Positions 1 to 9,900 of a stretch of 64,000 bases of DNA are shown here, piece after piece. The stretch is from the NCBI GenBank assembly GCA_009363875.1, contig CM018680.1:121097027-121161026 (forward strand). The letters are read 5' to 3'. Position numbers and translations under genes: made by a program. Origin of the DNA: Mikania micrantha (Eukaryota > Streptophyta > Magnoliopsida > Asterales > Asteraceae). Every line of letters begins with the position of its first letter. The stretch's first letter is position 1. Under the pieces are notes generated by a model. The model did not search any database. It had not been told where the DNA came from and saw only the letters and a program-made list of their open reading frames with translations.

Positions 1-20
1 TTAGGGTTTAGGGTTTAGGG
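1..20 (+). repeat. Telomere-type repeat tract T1
   Basis: Almost three units of TTTAGGG read 5'->3' on the + strand, running directly into the T tract of element A. This is the plant telomere repeat. The G-rich strand points right, so a chromosome end built this way would lie to the right. The tract is cut by the window edge, so its full length is unknown. Confidence 0.95.
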
Positions 21-1430
21 TTTTTTTTTTTTTTTTTTGAAAAAGGCTAAGCCTTGGTAAATTTTATTAAAAATAATAAATATTACAAACAAAACGCATT
101 CCCCCCCTCCAGGACATTTTAACCTTAGAGGGGGGAAACCGCATGAAACAAATAAAACTCAGGCACACAGGCCAAAATAAACAAGGAATTATAAACTCTA
201 AGATTTATCATGTAAAGAGTTTTCTAATCCCATATAATCAAAAGCAGCTCCAAATCCATTCCATTCTTCATGTTCAAGTCTTTCACTACTTGTCATCAAC
301 CTTGCCCACACTTTGGTTCATTCCCCGTCCCATTTCTAAGGCTCATTTAGGGGACCTAACACCCAAATGAAAGATAGTAACAAACACTTTCCAATGGTAG
401 TAAGTGTCCACCTTAGCCCATACTTAGGTGTGTTTTCTCCCCCATTTCTAAGGCCATTAAGAAAACAAGAACTATCTTCCATTCAAATGTTGATGATGTT
501 CAATGAAATAATTACCCATAAAGAAATGAAATGTTGGACCAAACAAATATGCCATAAACCAACACAATCACACCCATGTGGCAATGCAAATCCTTCTTCC
601 AATGCAACCATGCATCGGCATCAAGACATTATCATTTAACCATATCCTTCCTCATGTGCATGATATGCCATATTCATGCATATAAAGCATCCCAATAATT
701 AATAAACCACACATAAATGAACAAATATGTGGCACACATACAATCTGCCAACACACATCCATATGTCAGCCAAATACAAAATCCAAATCCATTCAACTAT
801 ATGCAAACGTCATCCAATCTTGCAAATGTGCAATGATTAAATCCCACATAAACCATTAAACCATTGCATGATCTTCACACATGTAAGCCCCATCATAACC
901 AATAAACCATTACCAATAAAAAAAACATTAAAGTCCACCACATGCAAACCAAATCAAACTTATCTGCCACCATGTAATCCAAAATCACACGTGTAAACCA
1001 TTGGAAAGCATGCAATACCAAAAAGAATTGCAACCCACAGTAGGCGTAAAAACCATGCTCATCATTTGAAATATTCGGCCAACACCAAAGATAAGAAGGT
1101 AGCCACAAATTCAATGCAGCCCCACTATAGTATTCGGCCATGTGTACACACCCAAACTCATATCTTCTTTTAGATAAACATAACCGACCCAAGGGTACCA
1201 CCACCTTCAATCACGCATGAACCAAAACCACCACCTTATGGCCAAGTCGGCAACCACCAATGCAACCAACAACCGGTTAAAAAAATCCAAACAGCAACAT
1301 ACATCCATGTATACCCAAATGAATTGGTTAACACCAAGATATTGCCGTGAATAAACAAGCAATCCAACCCCCTCCAACCGCATCCAGCCTCCACAATGAT
1401 AATATGAACCCATGATTACCAAAAAACAAC

Positions 1431-1500
1431 CACCATGATTAGTTATCCTTAAGATTGCCGCCACCATCACCATGATAATCGGCCTAACCATTTGGAATTT
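1431..1500 (+). repeat. Shared ~70-bp motif, copy 1 (element A)
   Basis: The core GCCGCCACCATCACCATGAT is followed by a TCGGCC-type word and then CCATTTGGAATTTT. A diverged copy occurs again in element A about 490 bp to the right and once in element B. It is preceded by a common stretch reading roughly ACCATGATTAGTTATC. The function is unknown; it marks A and B as the same kind of sequence. Confidence 0.7.
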
Positions 1501-1580
1501 TCAGCCAAAAATGAATATAAAACCACCATCTCTTTTAAATGTACTAATTATAATCATGTAATACACCATTAGACCACTTC

Positions 1581-1608
1581 TTAGAGACCAAAAAACAAGA
1601 GTCTCTAA
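1581..1608 (-). other. Potential hairpin, A copy 1
   Basis: TTAGAGAC (1581-1588) is the reverse complement of GTCTCTAA (1601-1608), giving an 8-bp stem with a 12-nt A-rich loop. The homologous site in element B (4556-4584) has a paired change at the loop-closing position. Confidence 0.5.
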
Positions 1609-1919
1609 AGGTGGGATAATTTTCCATTTAAAGGAGTGAAATGGCATCAATCCATCCACCATATGTTCAACTGTAATAAACCATCGGCAATATACATCAT
1701 CAACATCAACAATCACAAGCATGCAAAATCCATACAAACCCTAATCCTTATCATATGCCGCCCCCTAAGCAATCATGCAGCATGCATCATGAAACCCATA
1801 GTATCCATGTCTAGCCAAAACCCTTGAAAAATAATTGGCATCTTCACACAACATGAGATCCATAAACCATGTTTCGGCCACCCTCTCATTTGATCAAATC
1901 TCATTATAATCGAAAAAGT

Positions 1920-1995
1920 AACCACCATGACTTGTTACCATTAAGGTTGTCGCCACCATCACCATGGTATTCGACCAAATCACTTGGATCTTTCT
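1920..1995 (+). repeat. Shared ~70-bp motif, copy 2 (element A)
   Basis: This copy has the core GTCGCCACCATCACCATGGT followed by ATTCGACCAAATCACTTGGA. The order of blocks matches copy 1, about 490 bp to the left, which implies that element A contains diverged tandem units of about 490 bp. Confidence 0.7.
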
Positions 1996-2514
1996 AAGAT
2001 AATAAGAAAATTGTATAAACCATAAACCATAATTCAAATGAGAAGAATGGATAAGCAATAATAAACCAATAATATACAATCTAAACCACACCATAAGCCG
2101 CCTCCCCAAGCCAAAACCCCATTATTCGGTACCTTTAAGGAAGCCGCCACCCTCCATGGCATGTAATGTTTCGGCCATCCATCATTGAACATAACCCGAT
2201 ACTTGCACCCAAAAACAAAGATCCACGGCATCTTCATCCAAACATGCAATCCTTATACATGTTTCGACCATCCAAAAAAACCAAATCAATGAACCGAAAA
2301 TAATAAGCATTAAGCACCCGATAATATGTAATCCAAAGCAAACATTCACGGCCCCATCATATTTATCAATAATCATATGGACCGGAAGGTAACCATTCAA
2401 ACAAATGCGACTACAACATCATTAAGATGAACCCTCCATAGCCGCCACCCGTTTTTTTACCTATTCAACCAAATAACAACATGATTTCATGTAATACACC
2501 CATTAGATCATCTC

Positions 2515-2543
2515 TAGCTAGATCAAAAAACGAAATCAAGCTA
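2515..2543 (-). other. Potential hairpin, A copy 2
   Basis: The stem is TAGCT (2515-2519) with AGCTA (2539-2543). It sits after the same lead-in (CATTAGATCATCTC) that precedes the hairpin position in element B at 3445, and in a block that resembles 1561-1620. It is short, so it counts only as part of the four-copy comparison. Confidence 0.35.
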
Positions 2544-2672
2544 TGGGGTGAGATAACATGCAAGAATTTGATCGAAATAGGCTAAAACAAGGTTACGGCC
2601 AAGGAGAGAAAAAGAGAGAAATTTCTCTCACACCTTTAAGTGTGTGTAGCAAAATTGAGAAAATGAATTTCC

Positions 2673-2872
2673 TTAGGGTTTAGGGTTTGGGGTTTGGGGT
2701 TTGGGGTTTGGGGTTTGGGGTTTGGGGTTTAGGGTTTAGGGTTAGGGGTTTAGGGTTAGGGGTTAGGGGTTTAGGGTTTGGGGTTTGGGGTTTGGGGTTT
2801 GGGGTTTGGGGTTTGGGGGTTTAGGGTTTAGGGGTTTAGGGTTTAGGGTTTAGGGTTTAGGGTTTAGGGTTT
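2673..2872 (+). repeat. Telomere-type tract T2 with variant blocks
   Basis: About 200 bp of TTTAGGG with runs of TTTGGGG (about 2687-2728 and 2777-2818) and of TTAGGGG between them. Variants are grouped in blocks of like units instead of being scattered. All units keep the same strand polarity as T1, T3, T4 and T5. Confidence 0.95.
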
Positions 2873-3444
2873 TTTTTTTTTTTTTTTTTTTTGGAAAAAG
2901 GCAACGCCTTGGTAATCAAACCAATTAATATGCCCAAGTCATGCCCCCAATAAAAATTTATCATTTTACCATATCCTTTCCTCATGTCTATCATATGCCC
3001 AAGTCATGCCCCCACTTCATAATCAAACCAATTAATAGAATATGCCACTAAACATATGATAAGTATGAATAGTATACCCATGCAATCCAAAAAAACCAAC
3101 TTACGCATATGCAGCACACAATGAAAAAAACCCATGACCAAATCATCCATCCATATCAACAACTTCCACCTCCATGCAAAACCAATTATTTGGCAGCCAC
3201 AATTTAATGTAACCCCACAAACCGAATGAAGGCAGCCCCATGGAGAATTTCACATCATAATCAGTCCATATATCATCCATCATTAACCTACAAACCATAA
3301 CCTGGACAACATGCAACCACACTCATCATATTCCACATGCATGCATACGTAAATCATGATCACACCAAAGCCCCACCCATTATTTGTACCAAATCATACC
3401 AAAAAACTCCACTATTTCCTTTAGTACACCCATTAGATCATCTC

Positions 3445-3471
3445 TAGCAAGATCAAATCCAATTCAAGCTA
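3445..3471 (-). other. Potential hairpin, B copy 1
   Basis: TAGC (3445-3448) pairs with GCTA (3468-3471) at the position homologous to 2515-2543 in element A. The pairing is weak on its own. Confidence 0.3.
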
Positions 3472-3651
3472 TGTGGTGAAATAATAAAGAAGAATTTCAA
3501 TATAGTTTGGCAAAACAGAAAGGTACGGCCATGAGAAACCATGCATACGATCAACAAAGCATGCAACCAAGCAAAACCATAGCAATCCCAAGCAAAAGAA
3601 ATCCTAGAATCCGTTCAAGCCATTGCTAATTCTCATGTAAATCAAAAAATC

Positions 3652-3722
3652 CACCATGAATTGTTACCTTAATGGTTGCCGCCACCATCAACATGATGAT
3701 CGACCAACACACTTGGATATTT
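3652..3722 (+). repeat. Shared ~70-bp motif, copy 3 (element B)
   Basis: The core GCCGCCACCATCAACATGAT is followed by GATCGACCAACACACTTGGA. It matches the two copies in element A block by block, including the lead-in resembling CACCATGAATTGTTACC. Confidence 0.7.
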
Positions 3723-4555
3723 CAATAAATATGAAGAACCATCAGCATATATGCAGCCCCATGGTATTTGCTACGGCCAAGAATCCACAAAACATAATCC
3801 AACCATTCATCACAAGCAAACCCGATCCATTTGAATAATGACAGCCGCAACATAAACCTTGTAGCCTCCAAACATAAAACTTGCAACCATTGAATCCAAA
3901 CGACCGGCCAACATGCAAACCATGATCGAAGACCCAAACAATTAACAGCAGCCGCATCATCAATGCAGCCCCATGTATACCTTCAACGACCAAGAGACCA
4001 TATTCATCATCAACACCATGTAAAAGCAAACCCTAGTAGCCGCAACCTTGGAAACCAAAACCTACGGCCACCAATGATACACAACCATCATGTAGCAACC
4101 AACATATTCAAGTAAGCCCAAATCATGATGTCATCCGCAACATGATGACCAAGAAAAAAAATCGGCAGCCGCAACATGAAGCCCCATAAAACCATCGGCC
4201 ACCCATGTTCTACCAACACCAATCATGAATCCCGACGAACGACCGAAACATCAACACACCCATGAATCAAATAACAACACCAAAGCAAACAATCACGGCC
4301 CCATAATCGAAACATCAAAGAACATGAACCGGAGGATTTCTCATACGTTTATGTGTATATTATCCAAGTTTGTCTAGCTCCGATTAACAAATGTAAACCG
4401 GGTAACAATCTATAACCATTAAACATCCAACTAAGAACATATTAATGGCAAGATCGATTGACATCAACCAAAAAAGGCCGATAGTGATAACCTATAACAT
4501 AATCATCATCCAAATGTACAAAACATCATAGTTTAACACACCATTATCACAATTC

Positions 4556-4584
4556 TTAGAGATCCAAAATCAAACAATCTCTAA
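4556..4584 (-). other. Potential hairpin, B copy 2
   Basis: TTAGAGAT (4556-4563) is the reverse complement of ATCTCTAA (4577-4584). Compared with 1581-1608 in element A, the loop-closing pair has changed from C-G to T-A with pairing kept. The sequence after it (AAGGTG, then TTTCCATTT) is also shared. Confidence 0.5.
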
Positions 4585-4894
4585 AGGTGATATGCTTTCC
4601 ATTTGGACAAATCATGCTACTATAAATCATCACCAAGTTTTGTTCAACCCACGGTTTATACCCCTCCTATTCGGCCGACTTTGAACCATGAATCCTAGCA
4701 CCAAATGAGAAGAGCATTCGGGTAACAACCATGGAGAAAGAACCACGGCCGATTGGATTGTTACACAATCATACAATCATGTAAACAAAATCAAGAGATC
4801 TTGATCATTCACGGCCAAAGAGGAGAATAGGAGAAGGAAGCCGAGAGAGAACACCTTGGAAAACACACACAAAAAAACGCAAATGAGAGAATCC

Positions 4895-5073
4895 TTAGGG
4901 TTTAGGGTTTAGGGTTTAGGGTTTAGGGTTTAGGGTTTAGGGTTTAGGGGTTAGGGGTTAGGGGTTAGGGGTTAGGGGTTTGGGGTTAGGGGTTAGGGTT
5001 TAGGGTTTAGGGTTTAGGGTTTAGGGTTTAGGGTTTAGGGTTTAGGGTTTAGGGTTTAGGGTTTAGGGTTTAG
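4895..5073 (+). repeat. Telomere-type tract T3
   Basis: About 180 bp of TTTAGGG with a central block of TTAGGGG units and one TTTGGGG. The last unit stops at TTTAG before the T tract of element C, so the join falls within a repeat and not at its end. Confidence 0.95.
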
Positions 5074-5268
5074 TTTTTTTTTTTGAAAAAGGCCAAGCCT
5101 TGGCAAAATTTATTAAAAGAATAAAAGAATACAAGGAAAAGGCATAGGTACTGCACTTGGTAAGTAACCTACCCTACAAAAAACAACACTAACTAAGTGA
5201 TATCCATAACAAGGGAAAATCCACTAAAAAATAACAAGAAAAGCATAACCTCCCAACCCATGATGTTG

Positions 5269-6972
5269 TTAAGGCCCATAGTCATATCCATAATAGGTAG
5301 GATGGGTCTTAATATCCCTTAGCACATTTCCCATATCCCAAATGATCCAAGTCTTGCTTCCGTACATAGCCATGCAAACCAAGTCCCAATCATAGAAGCC
5401 CCATATCGTCATGTCGGTCCAGATCATAGATCCTTGCGTGTTCACATAGCTATGGTTGCCAATCATATGTACCCAAATATCCTTGGCCACGTACAAAGAA
5501 GGATCTTGGTCAACCTTTAACCTCATGCGTTGCCTTGAGTAGTCTTGATGTGCATCAATGTTAAAAGACATCCCATAGGCGCCATATATGCTATTAGCCG
5601 GACCATAACATCCACCTTGAACACGGTTGCCAGATCGCTCCTTTCCATGCATGTAATCTTCTTGCCTTTGGCGGTTCCCATGCAACATATGGTTATCCCA
5701 AATCCAATTTGTAGATTGAGACAATCTACACTTCTGATCCAAATCACGGATGTACCCCTGCAAAAAAAGAACCTCACGAAAGCAATGTGACGTGTGTGCA
5801 AAAGGTACCAACCTGTATCCCTCCCAAAGATGTGTCCCAAAATAATCAATTGGCACTCTAACACTCATGTTAGTCAATCCCACACTCTTGATGGTGGTGC
5901 ATGGTGTGACATTTGTACCAACCGGATTCCCTTCCCACAGTAGTTCCCGAAAGTAGTTCTCACCAGAATATCTCAGCCCGCCCTGTTGACCCCTCCCAAG
6001 AAGAATAATCTCAAAGTGTGTGCCTCTCGAAAGCTGGGTGCACAGTGTGTTCAGTGTACCAACCTGGCTCCCTCCCAATAATGGATCCCAAAAGTTTTGG
6101 TTGTTCTCTCTAGCACTCATACGGTATTGCTCAACACTCAGTAAGAAGGTGCCTCGTGTGGTAAGTGTACCATCCCCCCACCCTACCTTTTCCCCAAATC
6201 TCACCATAAGGTTAAAGTTTTTTCCCCTCCATCCTACACCCTCACATCTGTGTCTCATAATGCAGCAATTTCCAGCAATGGTGATTCCCTTATAGCCAAA
6301 CCCTTCTGATCTAGAATGGTTTGTAAAAGGATCAAGATCTCCCGAAAGCAGTGTGCCTAGTGTGCAATATGTACCAACCAGAATCCCCCCACAAGAAGGT
6401 TCCCGGACAATATATATCATAACACACGCTCTCATATGATATATTTTAACACTCTTGAAGGTGGTGAGGTGAGTGCAAAGTGTACCAGCCCCCCACCCTA
6501 CCAAACCCATCCATCTCACCAACAGAATGTGGTTCCCATTTAGCCCATATCCCACCAAGCTGTAGAGATTATTGGTTAGTTTAAAGACAATTAAAGATTT
6601 GGTGCAGTGTGTGCATATAGTTCCAACCGGAGTTCCCTCCCAAACCAAAATCCAAAAATGCTCATGGTTGTCACCCCTTCTAGAGTGATCCTGATTTCCT
6701 CTTATGCAATGAGGAACTGTGATGGGGGTCCAAGCAACAATCTTCGGAGCCCAGTTATTATCTCGATCATTTTCAGTCCAGCTCTCACAAACGTGTACTT
6801 GGGTACCTGAAATAACCTGCACAGAATTAACAAATAAATAGCCAATATAAGAGCACCTCCTGAAGTAGCCCAGAGTCCACATCCTCATGGGTTTATTGCA
6901 TCCATCCTTTGTAATCATCATTCCTTTATAAAGCAAGATTTTTTGTTTGGTGACATAACAGCAAATCCCCAT
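5269..6972 (-). CDS. Uncertain 567-codon ORF over the LINE C 3' region, overlapping the RT ORF
   Basis: The frame is open for 1.7 kb in a different phase from the RT ORF and overlaps its last 55 bases. The translation matches no domain that I recognise. It carries an internal repeat whose units read like (W/G)(E/G)G-x-PVGT-x-CT-x-x-T, alternating with VGWG-x-GT units, at roughly 110-140 bp spacing. The same phase is open for 245 codons in the related element D and keeps the same repeat words. Because the DNA itself is a tandem repeat, an open frame could persist without coding function, and the composition looks unlike a folded protein. It may be a genuine third ORF or a long repeat-bearing 3' untranslated region; I favour the latter slightly. 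Confidence 0.3.
   Translation of the reverse strand: MGICCYVTKQKILLYKGMMITKDGCNKPMRMWTLGYFRRCSYIGYLFVNSVQVISGTQVHVCESWTENDRDNNWAPKIVAWTPITVPHCIRGNQDHSRRGDNHEHFWILVWEGTPVGTICTHCTKSLIVFKLTNNLYSLVGYGLNGNHILLVRWMGLVGWGAGTLCTHLTTFKSVKIYHMRACVMIYIVREPSCGGILVGTYCTLGTLLSGDLDPFTNHSRSEGFGYKGITIAGNCCIMRHRCEGVGWRGKNFNLMVRFGEKVGWGDGTLTTRGTFLLSVEQYRMSARENNQNFWDPLLGGSQVGTLNTLCTQLSRGTHFEIILLGRGQQGGLRYSGENYFRELLWEGNPVGTNVTPCTTIKSVGLTNMSVRVPIDYFGTHLWEGYRLVPFAHTSHCFREVLFLQGYIRDLDQKCRLSQSTNWIWDNHMLHGNRQRQEDYMHGKERSGNRVQGGCYGPANSIYGAYGMSFNIDAHQDYSRQRMRLKVDQDPSLYVAKDIWVHMIGNHSYVNTQGSMIWTDMTIWGFYDWDLVCMAMYGSKTWIIWDMGNVLRDIKTHPTYYGYDYGP
5800..6640 (-). repeat. Imperfect tandem half-units in LINE C 3' region
   Basis: The word GTACCAACC followed by a CCCTCCC- or CCCTTCCC-like run recurs near 5808, 5918, 6056, 6371 and (as GTTCCAACC) 6620. 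A second word ending in CCCCCCACCCTACC alternates with it near 6165 and 6487. The units are imperfect and the spacings are uneven, about 110-315 bp. The same words appear in element D near 12488 and 12598. Confidence 0.7.
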
Positions 6973-9900
6973 TCTTTACTGGCCTGGATAGTCTGGGGAG
7001 AAACTCGAAATCGAAGACCTTGGAGCCTTGCACGAACATCATCCTTTATGACTCGAAGAAGGTTATCCTTGTTCCTTTTCTTTCCTTGAAACATCCTGAG
7101 GTTCCTTTCTTGCCAGATGTAATATATAGTAGCACCAATCAGCAGTCTACGAATGACACTATCAGCTGTGGAGTTATTTGGAAGGGAGGCCATGTACTCT
7201 ACGCATTCTATCCATAGGGCTGGAGTTCTTCCCATTTTCGCAAGTTGCTTGACATCCCTCCATATATTTCTCGAGTAGCTGCACTGGAAGAACAAGTGGT
7301 TATGGCTATCAGGTTGTGCCTCACAAAAGGCACACTTAAGAGTAGTTCTAGTCTCCCATGTCCTGATCCTATCCTGTGTGAGAAGGCGTCTTTGAATAGC
7401 GAGCCACAATATGAAGGCATGTCGAGGAATGTTTTGGCTAAACCAAATCACTTTATGCCACGGGACACTCAAATTTCTTCTATTCATGTCCTCAAAGACC
7501 TGTTTTGTGCAAAACACAGTCTCCTTACCCTCACTAGTTTTCCAAATAGTAGCATCAGCCTTGTTTGCAATAAGGATTGGGGGAGGAAAATCACATAGGC
7601 AACTATACTTATTAAGGAGTTCAGTTGGCCATTTCCATTGCCCATCTTGAATAATATCTGCCACTTTAGCCTGCAAAGTAGATCCGGTACGAATAATGTC
7701 TCGTGGAGTGATAAATTCACTCAACGGGCTAAGCGAGTGCCAATTATCATACCAGATCGATGTGTTACAACCATCCCCAACCACTTTCTTAACATGAGGT
7801 CTGATTTTGCTTCGATATTTTAGAATACTTCTCCAGCTCCAAGTAGAACCATCATCAATCTTGACCTCCCAGAAGTTATGATCATGAAGCTTGTATTGTG
7901 AGATCCAACGCACCCATATTGAATTTTTTCCAGTGACGATATTCCAAACATGCCGGGACATTAAGGCCATGTTTTGGGCCTTCAATGATTTTATGCCTAG
8001 ACCCCCTTGGTCTTTCGGTCTACAAACTTCTTTCCAGCATACTCGAGCTTTCCCTTTAACACTATCCATTTGGGTCCAAAGGAACTTCCTCGCCAGCTTT
8101 TCAATATCATCAATAATGTTTGAAGGCAGTGTAAAGACAGTGGCCCAGTACGTTTGCATAGAGGATATAACCGATCTAATTAACTGCAATCTACCTGCAA
8201 ATGAGAGAAATCTGTTGTTCCAATCGTTTATTCGCTTTTTTACTTTGTTAACAAGGACATAGCAATCCTTAGAGTAAAGCCTCTTGGCCAGAAGAGGAAC
8301 GCCAAGATAACGAACAGGAAGTGTTCCCACACGGAAGGGAAGAATGTCTTGAATCTGTTGTTGCAACGATGGCCTAACATTACCAAAGTAGAGAGTGCTT
8401 TTCCCCAAGTTTGGTTTTAAACCAGAAGCTGTTCCAAATTCAAGAAGGCCCTCTTGAAGGGTTCTGACAGAGTCTGGGGTGGCACCACAAAACATCATAA
8501 GATCATCCGCAAAACACAAATGAGTGATCTCCAAATCTTTACATCGCCAATGATATTTGAAGCTAGTGTGGCGCTCTATTCTCCTTTTCAGCATAAGATT
8601 CAGAACCTCCATAACTAATGTAAAAAGATAAGGAGACATTGGGTCACCTTGCCTAAGGCCACGGCAGCCCCGAAAAAACCCATGAGCATTCCCATTGACA
8701 TTAATAGTATATGTAGCTGTTCGGGCACACGTCATTATCCAGTCCGTCATGCAAGGATGAAATCCAAAGCCTAAAAGACATTGTTGCAGAAAGTTGTGGT
8801 TGACTGTATCATAGGCTTTTTGGATGTCAATTTTCAATGCCACTTTTGGCTCCCCCCTATTACGATGGTAATTCCTCACCAATTCTTGTGTGAGTAAAAT
8901 GTTGTCACATATCATTCTCCCAGGAACAAAAGCACTCTGATAGTCATTAATGATGTGATCTAGACCGATTTTGATATGTTCACAAATGATTTTGCTGATG
9001 CACTTGTAGAGAACGTTGCAGCAGGCAATTGGCCGGTAGTCTTTAACCAATTTAGGTTGTGGTATTTTTGGGACCAGGGAAATGATAGACGTATTAACTT
9101 GCTTGAGCAGTTGGCCATTAAAGAAGAAATCTTTGATAGCCTCCGTTATTTCTCCCCCAGTAATGTCCCATGTGGCTTTGAAAAATTTAGAGGTGTACCC
9201 ATCAGGTCCCGGGGCCTTATCATTATCAATACTAAACATCGCCTCCTTAACCTCTTCCGTAGAAATTTCCCTAACCATATGGTCTGCAAGTTGAGGGGGG
9301 ATTTTGTTCTTGAACAGATTCAGCGCATCCACAATAGGCTCCTCATTCTTCTTAGCAGGCTCTTTAGGTTTGAACTTTGAGCATTGATCCTGTGTATGGC
9401 CAAAAACCTTACAGAACTGACAAGTGGATGGCTTAACCTGATATTCAACTTCAATATCAATGCTTTTCCCTGGCATATTGCCCACCATAGGATAGCACAC
9501 TTTAATTGTTTTTGGGAAGGAACAATCAATATTAACTTCAACAAGTATCCTGGCAAAACCGCCCATCTCATCTATGGATTTACATTTCAGTTTGGTAATT
9601 TTATCAAAAGTGAGAGGGTTTCCCACACAACTAGTAGTTCTGCAAAGACTCTCCGTGTTCCATAGTTCAAGAGGGAGGTTTTTCAAAAGGATCCATATGG
9701 GAATAGATTTAGGGTTCTCTTTCAGCATACATTGACCTGCTTCCCATTTCCTCAAACATAATGGGATATTCCCAACAATCCAGAGTCCTAATTCAAGAAC
9801 TTCTTGCATCAGCATCTCCGTCTCAAATTTAAATAGGAAAATTCCCGCCCCATTGTATGATATTTCCTGAACCCCATACTGCCTCCACATCCTATTTAGA

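Larger units (their letters stand above)
21..2672 (-). mobile_element. Element A: non-coding poly(A) retroelement inserted in telomere repeat
   Basis: An 18-T tract (21-38) abuts TTTAGGG and is followed by GAAAAAGGCTAAGCCTTGG, the same 3'-terminal block seen in elements B, C and D. Read on the minus strand this is a LINE-type 3' end with poly(A). The right end (about 2672) changes without any host DNA into TTAGGGTTTAGGG. The 2.6-kb body is A/C-rich on the + strand and has no convincing ORF: the open stretches are under 110 codons and match no LINE domain that I recognise. It contains a repeated motif near GCCGCCACCATCACCATGAT and paired hairpins shared with element B. A 3'-proximal G/C hairpin (about 101-107 with 130-135) lies near the poly(A). 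It is best read as a non-autonomous LINE derivative that depends on an element like C. It could also be the long untranslated part of an unknown LINE. Confidence 0.72.
2873..4894 (-). mobile_element. Element B: non-coding poly(A) retroelement inserted in telomere repeat
   Basis: A T tract (2870-2892) emerges from TTTAGGG and is followed by GGAAAAAGGCAACGCCTTGG, the 3'-terminal block with the AAGGC/GCCTT stem seen in A, C and D. The right end reads AAACACACACAAAAAAACGC and then AAATGAGAGAATCC, then TTAGGGTTTAGGG. The outermost bases closely match the right end of element C, so B appears to carry a native 5' end and not a random truncation. No ORF longer than about 95 codons is seen and no retroelement domain is recognisable. 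The body shares a 70-bp motif (3652-3722) and two hairpin sites with element A. It is probably a non-autonomous element mobilised in trans by a C-like LINE. Confidence 0.72.

Noticed and set aside
1..20. The window start as a true chromosome left end
   Set aside because: A left end should begin with CCCTAAA on the + strand; here the G-rich strand reads rightward.
143..4029. Many 60-105-codon frames on both strands in elements A and B
   Set aside because: They have no recognisable domain, low complexity, and no conservation of frame between the homologous blocks of A and B.
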